Shown: positions 18,944 to 27,685 of the stretch, in pieces
How positions within the stretch are numbered: the first letter of the stretch is position 1
How the letters are laid out: every line of letters begins with the position of its first letter
NCBI RefSeq assembly: GCF_005280195.1
Contig: NZ_SZPR01000017.1
Span: 124,001 to 188,000, forward strand
Direction of reading: 5' to 3'
Length of the DNA: 64,000 bases
Source: Streptomyces galbus
Lineage (GTDB): Bacteria > Actinomycetota > Actinomycetes > Streptomycetales > Streptomycetaceae
The notes under the pieces: generated by a model
Databases searched by the model: none
Told to the model about the DNA's origin: nothing
Seen by the model: the letters and a program-made list of their open reading frames with translations, nothing else
Position numbers and translations under genes: made by a program

Positions 18944-19642
18944 GTGGTTATTACGGAGGCGGGCGTGCACGAGATCGTACGGGCGTGGGTCGACGGGTGG
19001 GTCGTGTCGCGCGGGGCCGCGCCGCCGCAGCCCCGCCCCTGGGGCGTGACCATCGACGTGGGGGACGTCCAGCACGTGTCGCGGCACGTGCTCGGCGCGA
19101 TCGGCGAGGGCGTGCAGGAGACCGTCGTACGCAAGGTCGCGGGCGAGGTCACCGGGGCCGGGATCTGGCTGAAGGCGTTCCGGGACCCGGGGGACGTCTC
19201 GGCGTGGCTGGGACCGGGCTGGTGGGTCGACCCCGAACCGGGCTACCTGATGACGGTCCCGCTGGAGCCGGCGCCAGGAGCCGGAAGGCCCGACGGCCGC
19301 GGCACGCTGCCCGACGGCTACGCGGTGCGCGACTGGACCCGGGGCGGGGTGACCAAGGTCCTGGTCACCGCGCCCGACGGCTCGCTGGCGGCCCGGGGGC
19401 AGACGGTGCCGACGGGCGCGCAGGCGGTCGTCGACCGGATCGAGACGGCGCCGGCCCACCGGCGCCGGGGTCTGGGCGGCCTGGTGATGCGCCGCCTGCA
19501 GGCCGCGGCCGCCGCGACGGGAGCGCGCCGCGGCGTCCTCGCGGCCACCCCCGACGGGCGCGCGCTCTACGAGACGCTGGGCTGGCGGGTGGAGGCCGTG
19601 CTGACCAGCGCGAAGTTCACGGGGGTGGAGGGGGGCGAGTAG
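18944..19642 (+). CDS. GNAT family N-acetyltransferase
   Basis: A 232-residue protein. The C-terminal half holds a GNAT fold: RIETAPAHRRRGLGGLVMRRLQ is the acetyl-CoA pyrophosphate-binding motif A (R/Q-x-x-G-x-G/A), and ALYETLGWRVE is the usual final strand. The N-terminal 110 residues are an extra domain seen in many Streptomyces homologues, perhaps half of a tandem GNAT. Two starts are plausible: GTG 18944, used here, and GTG 18965, which has GGAGG at better spacing. It diverges from lon. The substrate is unknown. Confidence 0.8.
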   Translation: MVITEAGVHEIVRAWVDGWVVSRGAAPPQPRPWGVTIDVGDVQHVSRHVLGAIGEGVQETVVRKVAGEVTGAGIWLKAFRDPGDVSAWLGPGWWVDPEPGYLMTVPLEPAPGAGRPDGRGTLPDGYAVRDWTRGGVTKVLVTAPDGSLAARGQTVPTGAQAVVDRIETAPAHRRRGLGGLVMRRLQAAAAATGARRGVLAATPDGRALYETLGWRVEAVLTSAKFTGVEGGE

Positions 19643-19757
19643 GCGTCCGGGGCGGGCGGGCCTCCGGGAGGCGCCGCCGCGTAACCCCGTGGGGCGAGCG
19701 GGCAGGCGGGATGCGATCGCCAGGCGGGGCGGGGCGTGATCGACAGCGGCGTACGCC

Positions 19758-20624
19758 CTAAACCGCCGTCACCCGCACCGCCGGCCGGTCCGCTCGCTCG
19801 GGGCCCGTCCCCGCGGGCCGTCCCGTGGCCGTCTCCCGGGCCGCCCGCCAGCCCCGCACCGTCGGCCACAGGGCCACGCCCACCGCCAGGGCGATCAGGT
19901 GCCCCCAGTTGGTCAGCGGGTCCGTGAAGGCGACCAGGTCCTCCAGCAGCAGGCCCCCGAAGGCGACGAGCAGCGGCCACCGCAGCCACGGCGCCAGCAG
20001 GCCGGACAGGGCGCCCACGCTCGCGGCGACGCCGAAGCTGATGCCGTAGTCGAGGCGGTGCAGCGAGGTGTCGGGCAGGTGCCCGGCGAGGACCGCGAGG
20101 CCGACCGGCCCCTCGGTGGCCAGCGTGGCCAGGGCGTGCCCGGCGACGAACACGGCGGCCGTGCGCAGCCCGCCGAGGCGCCGTTCCAGCGCGGTGAGCA
20201 CGACCACGAAGCCCACGGCGAACGGCGAGACGAAGCCGCCCGCCACCCACAGCGCGCTGGCCGCCAGCACGGGCACCGGCGCCCGCAGCAGGTGGGCCAC
20301 GTCCGTGCTGGACCCCTGGTGCAGGGCGTGGACGAGGGCCGGGTCGGCGTACGTGGCGACGCAGGAGGTGACGGCGAGGACGGCGGCGTACCAGAAGGTG
20401 AAGGGGGTGGCGGTGGGGGTGGGCAGGAAGTGCCAGGGGCTCGGGCCGCGCGGGGCGGGGGCGGCCCCGGGCGCGTCCGGCCCGGCCGGCCCGGGCTCCC
20501 GTGCGGGGGTCCACTGGCGGGGCATCCCGTCCAGCGGCGCCTGGGTGCCTGGGGGGGACTGCGGGGGCGCGGGGACCCGGGGTGTCGCGCGGGGCGACGG
20601 GTCCGGCGGTGCGGTGCGTTCCAC
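19758..20624 (-). CDS. rhomboid-like integral membrane protein
   Basis: A 288-residue protein from GTG 20624, supported by GGAAGGAG upstream; ATG 20696 is less likely. A Pro-rich cytoplasmic tail of about 75 residues precedes some six hydrophobic segments, including FWYAAVLAVTSCVATYA, VLAASALWVAGG, SPFAVGFVVVLTALE and LIALAVGVALW. The pattern resembles rhomboid-like proteins of actinobacteria. The Ser-His pair of active rhomboids is not clear (HLLRAP and GISFGVAASVG occupy similar places), so protease activity is doubtful. It is convergent with the acetyltransferase. Confidence 0.7.
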   Translation of the reverse strand: MERTAPPDPSPRATPRVPAPPQSPPGTQAPLDGMPRQWTPAREPGPAGPDAPGAAPAPRGPSPWHFLPTPTATPFTFWYAAVLAVTSCVATYADPALVHALHQGSSTDVAHLLRAPVPVLAASALWVAGGFVSPFAVGFVVVLTALERRLGGLRTAAVFVAGHALATLATEGPVGLAVLAGHLPDTSLHRLDYGISFGVAASVGALSGLLAPWLRWPLLVAFGGLLLEDLVAFTDPLTNWGHLIALAVGVALWPTVRGWRAARETATGRPAGTGPERADRPAVRVTAV

Positions 20625-20808
20625 CTGAGGCGCTCCTTCCGTTGCCGCCAGCCTTCGCCGTGCGGGGCCCGCTGTCTGTGACCGCGGCCACGTCACCGGC
20701 GATTCTCAGCAACCTCTCAAGGTGCTCCGCGTACGGCTTCCCTCCCCCACTCGGATGACGTGCACAAACTCCGTCAACAATCGGTCACGGAAGTGCCAGG
20801 ATGGGCCG

Positions 20809-21504
20809 ATGTCCCTCTTCGACGAACTCTCCCCCGGCCCGGACACCCCCCGGGTCCTGGACCGTCGTACGGGCCCCCACGGCGAGGTGGTGCTGCGCCG
20901 GCACGGGCAAGTCCTGCAGATCATCGCCAACGGCTGTTTCCTGATGGACACCTCCGACGGCCGCTCGGAGCGGCTGCTGGTCGACGCGGCGCTGGCCGCG
21001 CTGGACGGCCGGCCCGCACCGCACGTCCTGATCGGCGGGCTCGGCGTGGGATTCTCGCTCGCACACGCCGCCGCGGAACCGCGCTGGGGGCGGATCACCG
21101 TGGTGGAGCGCGAGCGGGCGGTCGTCGACTGGCACCGCGCGGGCCCCCTGGGCGCGGTGTCCCGGGACGCGCTCGCCGACCCGCGCGTGACGGTCGCCGA
21201 GGCGGACCTGGTCGCTTATCTGAATGAGACATCGGACACGTTCGACGCCCTGTGCCTCGACATCGACAACGGGCCCGGCTGGACGGTCACCGAGGACAAC
21301 GACGGCCTCTACACCCCGGCCGGACTCCGTTCCTGCGCGCGGGTGTTGAGACCCGGCGGGGTGCTCGCGGTGTGGTCCGCGCAGCCGTCTCCGGAATTCG
21401 AGGGAACCTTGGGGAATGCCGGGTTCCAGCAGGTGCGTACCGAAGAGATCCCGGTTGCCCGAGGCGTGCCGGACGTGGTGCACCTCGGCGTCCGACCTGG
21501 ATAG
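20809..21504 (+). CDS. spermidine-synthase-like SAM-fold protein
   Basis: A 231-residue protein from ATG 20809 (MSLFDELSPGPDTPRVL). It has a Rossmann core like polyamine synthases: HVLIGGLGVGFSLAHA is motif I, ITVVERERAVVDWHR contains the acidic residue that binds the ribose, and DALCLDIDNGPGW is the active-site region, ending in RVLRPGGVLAVWSAQ as in methyltransferases. It lacks the usual first 60 residues of a spermidine synthase, so it may be a stand-alone aminopropyl- or methyltransferase-like enzyme. It precedes the two-component pair by about 120 bases. Confidence 0.78.
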   Translation: MSLFDELSPGPDTPRVLDRRTGPHGEVVLRRHGQVLQIIANGCFLMDTSDGRSERLLVDAALAALDGRPAPHVLIGGLGVGFSLAHAAAEPRWGRITVVERERAVVDWHRAGPLGAVSRDALADPRVTVAEADLVAYLNETSDTFDALCLDIDNGPGWTVTEDNDGLYTPAGLRSCARVLRPGGVLAVWSAQPSPEFEGTLGNAGFQQVRTEEIPVARGVPDVVHLGVRPG

Positions 21505-21627
21505 CAAAGGCGCGGCGACTCCCCGTACGCTGCTGCCTTGGCGCCGATCATTCAAGCGTCAATCGCAGTCATGCGCAGACATGGGGTCACCCCACGGATC
21601 CCGTAAAGCACACCTCAGGGGCGGGCG

Positions 21628-22368
21628 ATGGAGCAGACACACACCTCGCACAGCGGAACGACGACGGCCACCCAGGGCGCGCAGCGGCGCGTGCTGGTCG
21701 TGGAGGACGACCCGACCATCGTCGACGCGATCGCGGCCCGCCTGCGCGCCGAGGGATTCCTCGTGCAAACGGCGGGCGACGGCCCCGCGGCGGTCGACAC
21801 GGCCGAGGCCTGGCAGCCCGACCTGCTGATCCTCGACATCATGCTGCCGGGCTTCGACGGCCTGGAGGTCTGCCGGCGCGTGCAGGCCCAGCGGCCGGTG
21901 CCGGTGCTGATGCTGACCGCGCGCGACGACGAGACCGACATGCTGGTCGGGCTCGGTGTGGGCGCCGACGACTACATGACCAAGCCGTTCTCGATGCGGG
22001 AGCTCGCCGCGCGCGTGCACGTGCTGCTGCGCCGGGTGGAGCGGGCCGCGCTGGCCGCCTCGACGCCGCGCAGTGGCATCCTGCGGCTCGGCGAACTGGA
22101 GATCGACCACGCGCAGCGGCGGGTGCGGGTGCGCTCCGAGGACGTGCACCTGACGCCGACCGAGTTCGACCTGCTGGTCTGCCTGGCCAACACCCCGCGC
22201 GCGGTGCTCTCCCGTGAGCAGTTGCTCGCCGAGGTGTGGGACTGGGCCGACGCGTCGGGCACCCGGACCGTCGACAGCCACATCAAGGCGCTGCGGCGGA
22301 AGATCGGCGCCGAGCGGATCCGCACGGTGCACGGCGTGGGCTACGCCCTGGAGACCCCGACGCCATGA
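21628..22368 (+). CDS. OmpR/PhoB family response regulator
   Basis: A 246-residue two-domain regulator. The receiver spans about 20-135, with the acidic pocket at VVEDD, phosphoacceptor Asp70 in LLILDIMLPG, Thr97 in MLTARDD and Lys119 in MTKPFSM. The C-terminal winged helix has HLTPTEFDLLVCLA and TRTVDSHIKALRRKIG. The start codon at 21628 follows GGGGCGGGCG. The stop overlaps the kinase ATG by four bases, so the pair is coupled. The stimulus and target genes are unknown; kgd lies immediately downstream. Confidence 0.93.
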   Translation: MEQTHTSHSGTTTATQGAQRRVLVVEDDPTIVDAIAARLRAEGFLVQTAGDGPAAVDTAEAWQPDLLILDIMLPGFDGLEVCRRVQAQRPVPVLMLTARDDETDMLVGLGVGADDYMTKPFSMRELAARVHVLLRRVERAALAASTPRSGILRLGELEIDHAQRRVRVRSEDVHLTPTEFDLLVCLANTPRAVLSREQLLAEVWDWADASGTRTVDSHIKALRRKIGAERIRTVHGVGYALETPTP

Positions 22369-23471
22369 CCGGCGGGCCGGACGGACCCAGAAGCCCCGGG
22401 GAGCCCTTCGGGGGCGTTCGCCCGTTCTCGATCAAGACCAAGCTGGGCGCGCTGGTCGTCACGTCGGTCCTGATCACCACGGGCCTGTCGGTGATCGCCG
22501 TGCACACCAAGACGGAGCTGCGGTTCATCACGGTCTTCTCGATGATCGCCACCCTGCTGATCACGCAGTTCGTGGCGCACTCGCTGACCGCCCCGCTGGG
22601 GGAGATGAACACCGTCGCCCGGTCCATCTCCGACGGCGACTACACGCGCCGGGTGAGCGAGCGGCGCCGCGACGAACTGGGCGACCTGGCGCAGACGATC
22701 AACGTCATGGCCGACGAGCTGGAGGCCCAGGACCGCCAGCGCAAGGAGCTGGTGGCAAACGTCTCGCACGAGCTGCGCACCCCCATCGCGGGCCTGCGCG
22801 CGGTGCTGGAGAACGTGGTCGACGGCATCGCGGAGGCCGACCCGGAGACGATGCGCACGGCGCTGAAGCAGACCGAGCGGCTCGGGCGGCTGGTGGAGAC
22901 CCTGCTGGACCTGTCCCGCCTGGACAACGGCGTCGTCCCGCTGCGCAAGCGGCGCTTCGAGGTGTGGCCGTACCTGTCGGGCGTGCTGAAGGAGGCCAAC
23001 ATGGTCGCCTCGGCGCGCGCCGGGATGGCGTCCGGCTCGGGCAGCCACACGCGCACCGACGTGCACCTGCACCTGGACGTCTCGCCGCCGGAGCTGACCG
23101 CGCTCGCCGACCCCGAGCGCATCCACCAGGTCGTGGCGAACCTCATCGACAACGCGGTCAAGCACAGCCCGCCGCACGGGCGCGTGACGGTCAGGGCGCG
23201 GCGCGGGCCGCAGCCGGAGTCGCTGGAGCTGGAGGTCATGGACGAGGGGCCGGGCATCCCGCGCTCCGAGTGGCACCGGGTCTTCGAGCGGTTCAACCGG
23301 GGCGCGGTGCGCCGGCCGCACGGTCCGGGCAGCGACGGCGGCACGGGGCTGGGGCTGGCCATCGCCCGCTGGGCGGTCGATCTGCACGGTGGCCGGATCG
23401 GAGTGGCCGAATCCGAGCGCGGTTGCCGGATCCTCATCACCCTTCCGGGAGAGTCTTCCGCGTCGAGTTGA
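22365..23471 (+). CDS. sensor histidine kinase
   Basis: A 368-residue membrane kinase partnered with the response regulator. Two TM helices (about 27-46 and 53-72) are separated by only a handful of residues (HTKTELR), so there is essentially no extracytoplasmic sensor. HAMP follows (about 75-125), then the H-box VANVSHELRTP with phosphorylated His135, N-box NLIDNAVKHS, G1 DEGPGIP and G2 GGTGLGLAIA. Sensing is probably within the membrane or by protein contact. ATG 22365 overlaps the regulator stop as ATGA. Confidence 0.93.
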   Translation: MTGGPDGPRSPGEPFGGVRPFSIKTKLGALVVTSVLITTGLSVIAVHTKTELRFITVFSMIATLLITQFVAHSLTAPLGEMNTVARSISDGDYTRRVSERRRDELGDLAQTINVMADELEAQDRQRKELVANVSHELRTPIAGLRAVLENVVDGIAEADPETMRTALKQTERLGRLVETLLDLSRLDNGVVPLRKRRFEVWPYLSGVLKEANMVASARAGMASGSGSHTRTDVHLHLDVSPPELTALADPERIHQVVANLIDNAVKHSPPHGRVTVRARRGPQPESLELEVMDEGPGIPRSEWHRVFERFNRGAVRRPHGPGSDGGTGLGLAIARWAVDLHGGRIGVAESERGCRILITLPGESSASS

Positions 23472-23785
23472 CGTACAGTGCGAACCGGAACCTCAAGATC
23501 CACGACGGTCCGCGCGGCGTTCCCGCAGCGGGACACGTGTGATCAGGGGCGGGCCCGCACGCTCGGCGCGCGTGGCCCGCGCCGACGTACCCACTCACCT
23601 GTGCGGGTCCCGCCGGTGAGCAGGCCAACCGCGCTTGTTTCCCGCCAATTCAAGCCCCGAAACACGCTCTTTCATGTGACTTACGCGACGATGGACGGGC
23701 CCGGCCTGACCTTCACCCCGCGGGAGGCGTAGCCTTTATTCCCGCTGTCCATCACCTTGTGAAGCGGAAGAGGGCGGTTGCCGCC
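23472..23785. other. kgd upstream region
   Basis: A region of 314 bases between the kinase gene and kgd, with no gene that I can support. A less GC-rich patch (GTAGCCTTTATTCCC near 23730) just before the kgd start is the likeliest core promoter area, but I could not assign boxes securely. Confidence 0.4.
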
Positions 23786-26700
23786 GTGTCGCCACAGTCC
23801 CCCAGTAACGCATCGAGCGCTCCGACGACCGACGCGGACCAAGCGGGCAAGAACCCCGCTGCCGCGTTCGGTCCCAACGAGTGGCTCGTCGACGAGATCT
23901 ATCAGCAGTACCTCCAGGACCCGAATTCGGTGGACCGAGCCTGGTGGGACTTCTTCGCCGACTACAAGCCGGGAGCACCCAGTGCCCCGGCTGCGGCGGG
24001 TACTGCGGCCACGGGGGCCGCAGGGACCACCCCCACCCCGGCTCCGGCCGCGCCCGCGGCCCCCGCCGCGCAGGCCCCCGCCCAGGCACCGGCACCGGCC
24101 TCCCCGGCCCCCGCCGCCCCGGCGCAGGCCGCCCCGAAGCCCGCGGCCGCCGCTCCTGCGCCCGCGCCCGCCAAGCCCGCCGCCGCGGCCCCCGCCGCCA
24201 AGCCGGCCGCCGCGAAGGCCACCCCGGCCGCCGAGGCGCCCGCGGGCCCGGAGTACGTGCCGCTGCGCGGCCCGTCCGCCGCGGTCGCGAAGAACATGAA
24301 CGCCTCGCTGGAGCTGCCGACCGCCACCTCGGTCCGCGCGGTCCCGGTGAAGCTGCTGTTCGACAACCGCATCGTCATCAACAACCACCTCAAGCGGGCG
24401 CGCGGCGGGAAGATCTCCTTCACGCACCTGATCGGCTTCGCGATGGTCCAGGCCATCAAGCAGATGCCGTCCATGAACCACTCGTTCGGCGAGAAGGACG
24501 GCAAGCCGGTCCTGGTCAAGCCGCCGCACGTCAACCTCGGCCTGGCCATCGACCTGGTGAAGCCCAACGGCGACCGCCAGCTCGTCGTGGCCGCCATCAA
24601 GAAGGCCGAGACGCTGAACTTCTTCGAGTTCTGGCAGGCCTACGAGGACATCGTCCGTCGCGCCCGCGACAACAAGCTGACGATGGACGACTTCACCGGC
24701 GTCACGGTCTCCCTGACCAACCCCGGCGGCCTCGGCACGGTCCACTCGGTGCCGCGCCTGATGCCCGGCCAGTCGGTGATCATGGGCGTCGGCTCCATGG
24801 ACTACCCGGCCGAGTTCCAGGGCACCTCCCAGGACACGCTGAACAAGCTCGGCATCTCCAAGGTCATGACGCTCACGTCGACCTACGACCACCGGGTGAT
24901 CCAGGGCGCCGCCTCCGGCGAGTTCCTGCGCGCGGTCGCCAACCTGCTGCTGGGCGAGAACGGCTTCTACGACGACATCTTCGAGGCCCTGCGCATCCCC
25001 TACGAGCCGGTCCGCTGGCTCAAGGACATCGACGCCAGCCACGACGACGACGTCACCAAGGCCGCCCGCGTCTTCGAGCTGATCCACTCCTACCGGGTCC
25101 GCGGCCACGTCATGGCCGACACCGACCCGCTGGAGTACCGCCAGCGCAAGCACCCCGACCTCGACATCGTCGAGCACGGGCTGACGCTGTGGGACCTGGA
25201 GCGCGAGTTCGCCGTCGGCGGCTTCGCCGGCAAGTCGATGATGAAGCTGCGCGACATCCTCGGCGTGCTGCGCGACTCGTACTGCCGCACCACCGGCATC
25301 GAGTTCATGCACATCCAGGACCCCAAGCAGCGCAAGTGGATCCAGGACCGCGTGGAGCGCCCGCACTCCAAGCCGGAGCGCGAGGAGCAGCTGCGCATCC
25401 TGCGCCGCCTGAACGCCGCCGAGGCGTTCGAGACGTTCCTGCAGACCAAGTACGTCGGCCAGAAGCGCTTCTCGCTGGAGGGCGGCGAGTCCGTCATCCC
25501 GCTGCTCGACGCGGTGCTGGACTCGGCCGCCGAGTCCCGCCTGGACGAGGTCGTCATCGGCATGGCCCACCGCGGCCGGCTGAACGTCCTCGCGAACATC
25601 GTCGGCAAGTCGTACGCGCAGATCTTCCGCGAGTTCGAGGGCAACCTCGACCCGAAGTCGATGCACGGCTCCGGCGACGTGAAGTACCACCTGGGCGCCG
25701 AGGGCACCTTCACCGGCCTGGACGGCGAGCAGATCAAGGTCTCCCTGGTCGCCAACCCCTCGCACCTGGAGGCGGTGGACCCGGTCCTGGAGGGCGTCGC
25801 CCGCGCCAAGCAGGACATCATCAACAAGGGCGGCACGGACTTCACCGTCCTGCCGGTGGCGATCCACGGCGACGCGGCCTTCGCGGGCCAGGGCGTGGTG
25901 GCCGAGACCCTGAACATGTCGCAACTGCGGGGCTACCGCACCGGCGGCACGGTCCACATCGTCATCAACAACCAGGTCGGCTTCACCGCGGCCCCCGAGT
26001 CCTCGCGTTCCTCCATGTACGCCACGGACGTGGCCCGCATGATCGAGGCCCCGATCTTCCACGTGAACGGCGACGACCCCGAGGCCGTCGTGCGCGTCGC
26101 GCGGCTGGCGTTCGAGTTCCGCCAGGCGTTCAACAAGGACGTGGTGATCGACCTCATCTGCTACCGCCGCCGCGGTCACAACGAGTCGGACAACCCGGCC
26201 TTCACCCAGCCGCTGATGTACGACCTGATCGACAAGAAGCGCTCGGTGCGCAAGCTCTACACCGAGTCCCTCATCGGTCGCGGCGACATCACCCTGGAAG
26301 AGGCCGAGCAGGCGCTGCAGGACTACCAGGGCCAGCTCGAGAAGGTCTTCACCGAGGTCCGCGAGGCGACGGCCCAGCCGGCCGCCGCGCCGTCGCACGA
26401 CCCGCAGGACGGCTTCCCGGTCGCGGTGCAGACCGCGGTCTCCACCGAGGTCGTCAAGCGGATCGCCGAGTCCCAGGTCAACATCCCCGACCACGTCACC
26501 GTCCACCCGCGTCTGCTGCCCCAGCTCCAGCGCCGGGCGGCGATGGTCGAGGACGGCACGATCGACTGGGGCATGGGCGAGACCCTGGCCATCGGCTCCC
26601 TCCTGCTGGAGGGCGTCCCGGTCCGCCTGGCGGGCCAGGACTCCCAGCGCGGCACGTTCGGCCAGCGCCACGCGGTCATCATCGACCGCGAGACCGGCCA

Positions 26701-27610
26701 GGACTTCACGCCGCTGCTGTACCTCGCCGAGGACCAGGCCCGGCTGAACGTCTACAACTCCCTGCTCTCCGAGTACGCGGCGATGGGCTTCGAGTACGGC
26801 TACTCGCTGGCCCGCCCCGACGCGCTCGTGATGTGGGAGGCGCAGTTCGGTGACTTCGTCAACGGCGCCCAGACGGTCGTGGACGAGTTCATCTCCTCCG
26901 CGGAGCAGAAGTGGAGCCAGACGTCCGGCGTCGTCCTGCTCCTGCCGCACGGCTACGAGGGCCAGGGCCCGGACCACTCGTCCGCGCGTCCCGAGCGGTT
27001 CCTCCAGCTCTGCGCGCAGAACAACATGACGGTCGCCATGCCGACGCTCCCGTCGAACTACTTCCACCTCCTGCGGTGGCAGGTGCACAACCCGCACCAC
27101 AAGCCGCTGGTCGTCTTCACCCCGAAGTCGATGCTGCGCCTGAAGGCCGCCGCGTCGAAGGCGGAGGAGTTCACCACGGGCGGCTTCCGCCCGGTCATCG
27201 GCGACGCCTCGGTCGACCCGGCCGCGGTCCGCAAGGTCGTCTTCTGCGCCGGCAAGGTCTACTACGACCTCGAGGCCGAGCGCCAGAAGCGCGGCGTCAC
27301 GGACACCGCGATCATCCGCATCGAGCGCCTGTACCCGCTGCCGGGTGCCGAGCTCCAGGCGGAGATCGCCAAGTACCCGAACGCCGAGAAGTACCTGTGG
27401 GCCCAGGAGGAGCCGGCCAACCAGGGCGCCTGGCCGTTCATCGCCCTGAACCTGATCGACCACCTGGACCTGGCGGTCGGCGCGGACATCCCGGCCGGCG
27501 AGCGCCTGCGCCGCATCTCCCGCCCCCACGGGTCGTCCCCGGCGGTCGGCTCGGCGAAGCGGCACCAGGCGGAGCAGGAGCAGCTGGTGCGCGAGGTGTT
27601 CGAGGCGTAA
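23786..27610 (+). CDS. kgd: multifunctional 2-oxoglutarate dehydrogenase/decarboxylase (KGD, E1/E2o fusion)
   Basis: A 1274-residue TCA-cycle enzyme of the actinobacterial KGD/OdhA type. GTG 23786 (MSPQSPSN...) is preferred over GTG 23759. Order: the conserved E1 N-terminus WLVDEIYQQYLQDPNSVD; an Ala/Pro linker of roughly 95 residues (about 63-155) where a lipoyl-domain linker would lie; an E2o acyltransferase domain with catalytic His369 in TYDHRVIQG; then the ThDP-dependent E1 (IGMAHRGRLNVLAN, CYRRRGHNESDNP). It has no lipoyl domain and works with a separate lipoylated E2 and E3. In relatives, GarA/OdhI FHA proteins inhibit it. It ends at a strong convergent terminator. Confidence 0.97.
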   Translation: MSPQSPSNASSAPTTDADQAGKNPAAAFGPNEWLVDEIYQQYLQDPNSVDRAWWDFFADYKPGAPSAPAAAGTAATGAAGTTPTPAPAAPAAPAAQAPAQAPAPASPAPAAPAQAAPKPAAAAPAPAPAKPAAAAPAAKPAAAKATPAAEAPAGPEYVPLRGPSAAVAKNMNASLELPTATSVRAVPVKLLFDNRIVINNHLKRARGGKISFTHLIGFAMVQAIKQMPSMNHSFGEKDGKPVLVKPPHVNLGLAIDLVKPNGDRQLVVAAIKKAETLNFFEFWQAYEDIVRRARDNKLTMDDFTGVTVSLTNPGGLGTVHSVPRLMPGQSVIMGVGSMDYPAEFQGTSQDTLNKLGISKVMTLTSTYDHRVIQGAASGEFLRAVANLLLGENGFYDDIFEALRIPYEPVRWLKDIDASHDDDVTKAARVFELIHSYRVRGHVMADTDPLEYRQRKHPDLDIVEHGLTLWDLEREFAVGGFAGKSMMKLRDILGVLRDSYCRTTGIEFMHIQDPKQRKWIQDRVERPHSKPEREEQLRILRRLNAAEAFETFLQTKYVGQKRFSLEGGESVIPLLDAVLDSAAESRLDEVVIGMAHRGRLNVLANIVGKSYAQIFREFEGNLDPKSMHGSGDVKYHLGAEGTFTGLDGEQIKVSLVANPSHLEAVDPVLEGVARAKQDIINKGGTDFTVLPVAIHGDAAFAGQGVVAETLNMSQLRGYRTGGTVHIVINNQVGFTAAPESSRSSMYATDVARMIEAPIFHVNGDDPEAVVRVARLAFEFRQAFNKDVVIDLICYRRRGHNESDNPAFTQPLMYDLIDKKRSVRKLYTESLIGRGDITLEEAEQALQDYQGQLEKVFTEVREATAQPAAAPSHDPQDGFPVAVQTAVSTEVVKRIAESQVNIPDHVTVHPRLLPQLQRRAAMVEDGTIDWGMGETLAIGSLLLEGVPVRLAGQDSQRGTFGQRHAVIIDRETGQDFTPLLYLAEDQARLNVYNSLLSEYAAMGFEYGYSLARPDALVMWEAQFGDFVNGAQTVVDEFISSAEQKWSQTSGVVLLLPHGYEGQGPDHSSARPERFLQLCAQNNMTVAMPTLPSNYFHLLRWQVHNPHHKPLVVFTPKSMLRLKAAASKAEEFTTGGFRPVIGDASVDPAAVRKVVFCAGKVYYDLEAERQKRGVTDTAIIRIERLYPLPGAELQAEIAKYPNAEKYLWAQEEPANQGAWPFIALNLIDHLDLAVGADIPAGERLRRISRPHGSSPAVGSAKRHQAEQEQLVREVFEA

Positions 27611-27629
27611 GCCGCACGGCACCCGCTCG

Positions 27630-27673
27630 ACGGCGACGGCCCGCCCCGGACCTCCGGGGCGGGCCGTCGCCGT
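27630..27673. terminator. strong bidirectional terminator between kgd and fxsT
   Basis: A perfect 20-bp inverted repeat, ACGGCGACGGCCCGCCCCGG and its complement, with a 4-base loop ACCT. It is centred between the two convergent stops, 20 bases after kgd and 12 bases before the fxsT stop. Confidence 0.85.
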
Positions 27674-27685
27674 CGGCGCAGCCGC

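Noticed and set aside
23681..27622. A 1313-codon minus-strand frame opposite kgd
   Set aside because: Its translation is low-complexity (Val, Gly, Leu, Arg) and it mirrors the kgd codon pattern; no domain is visible.
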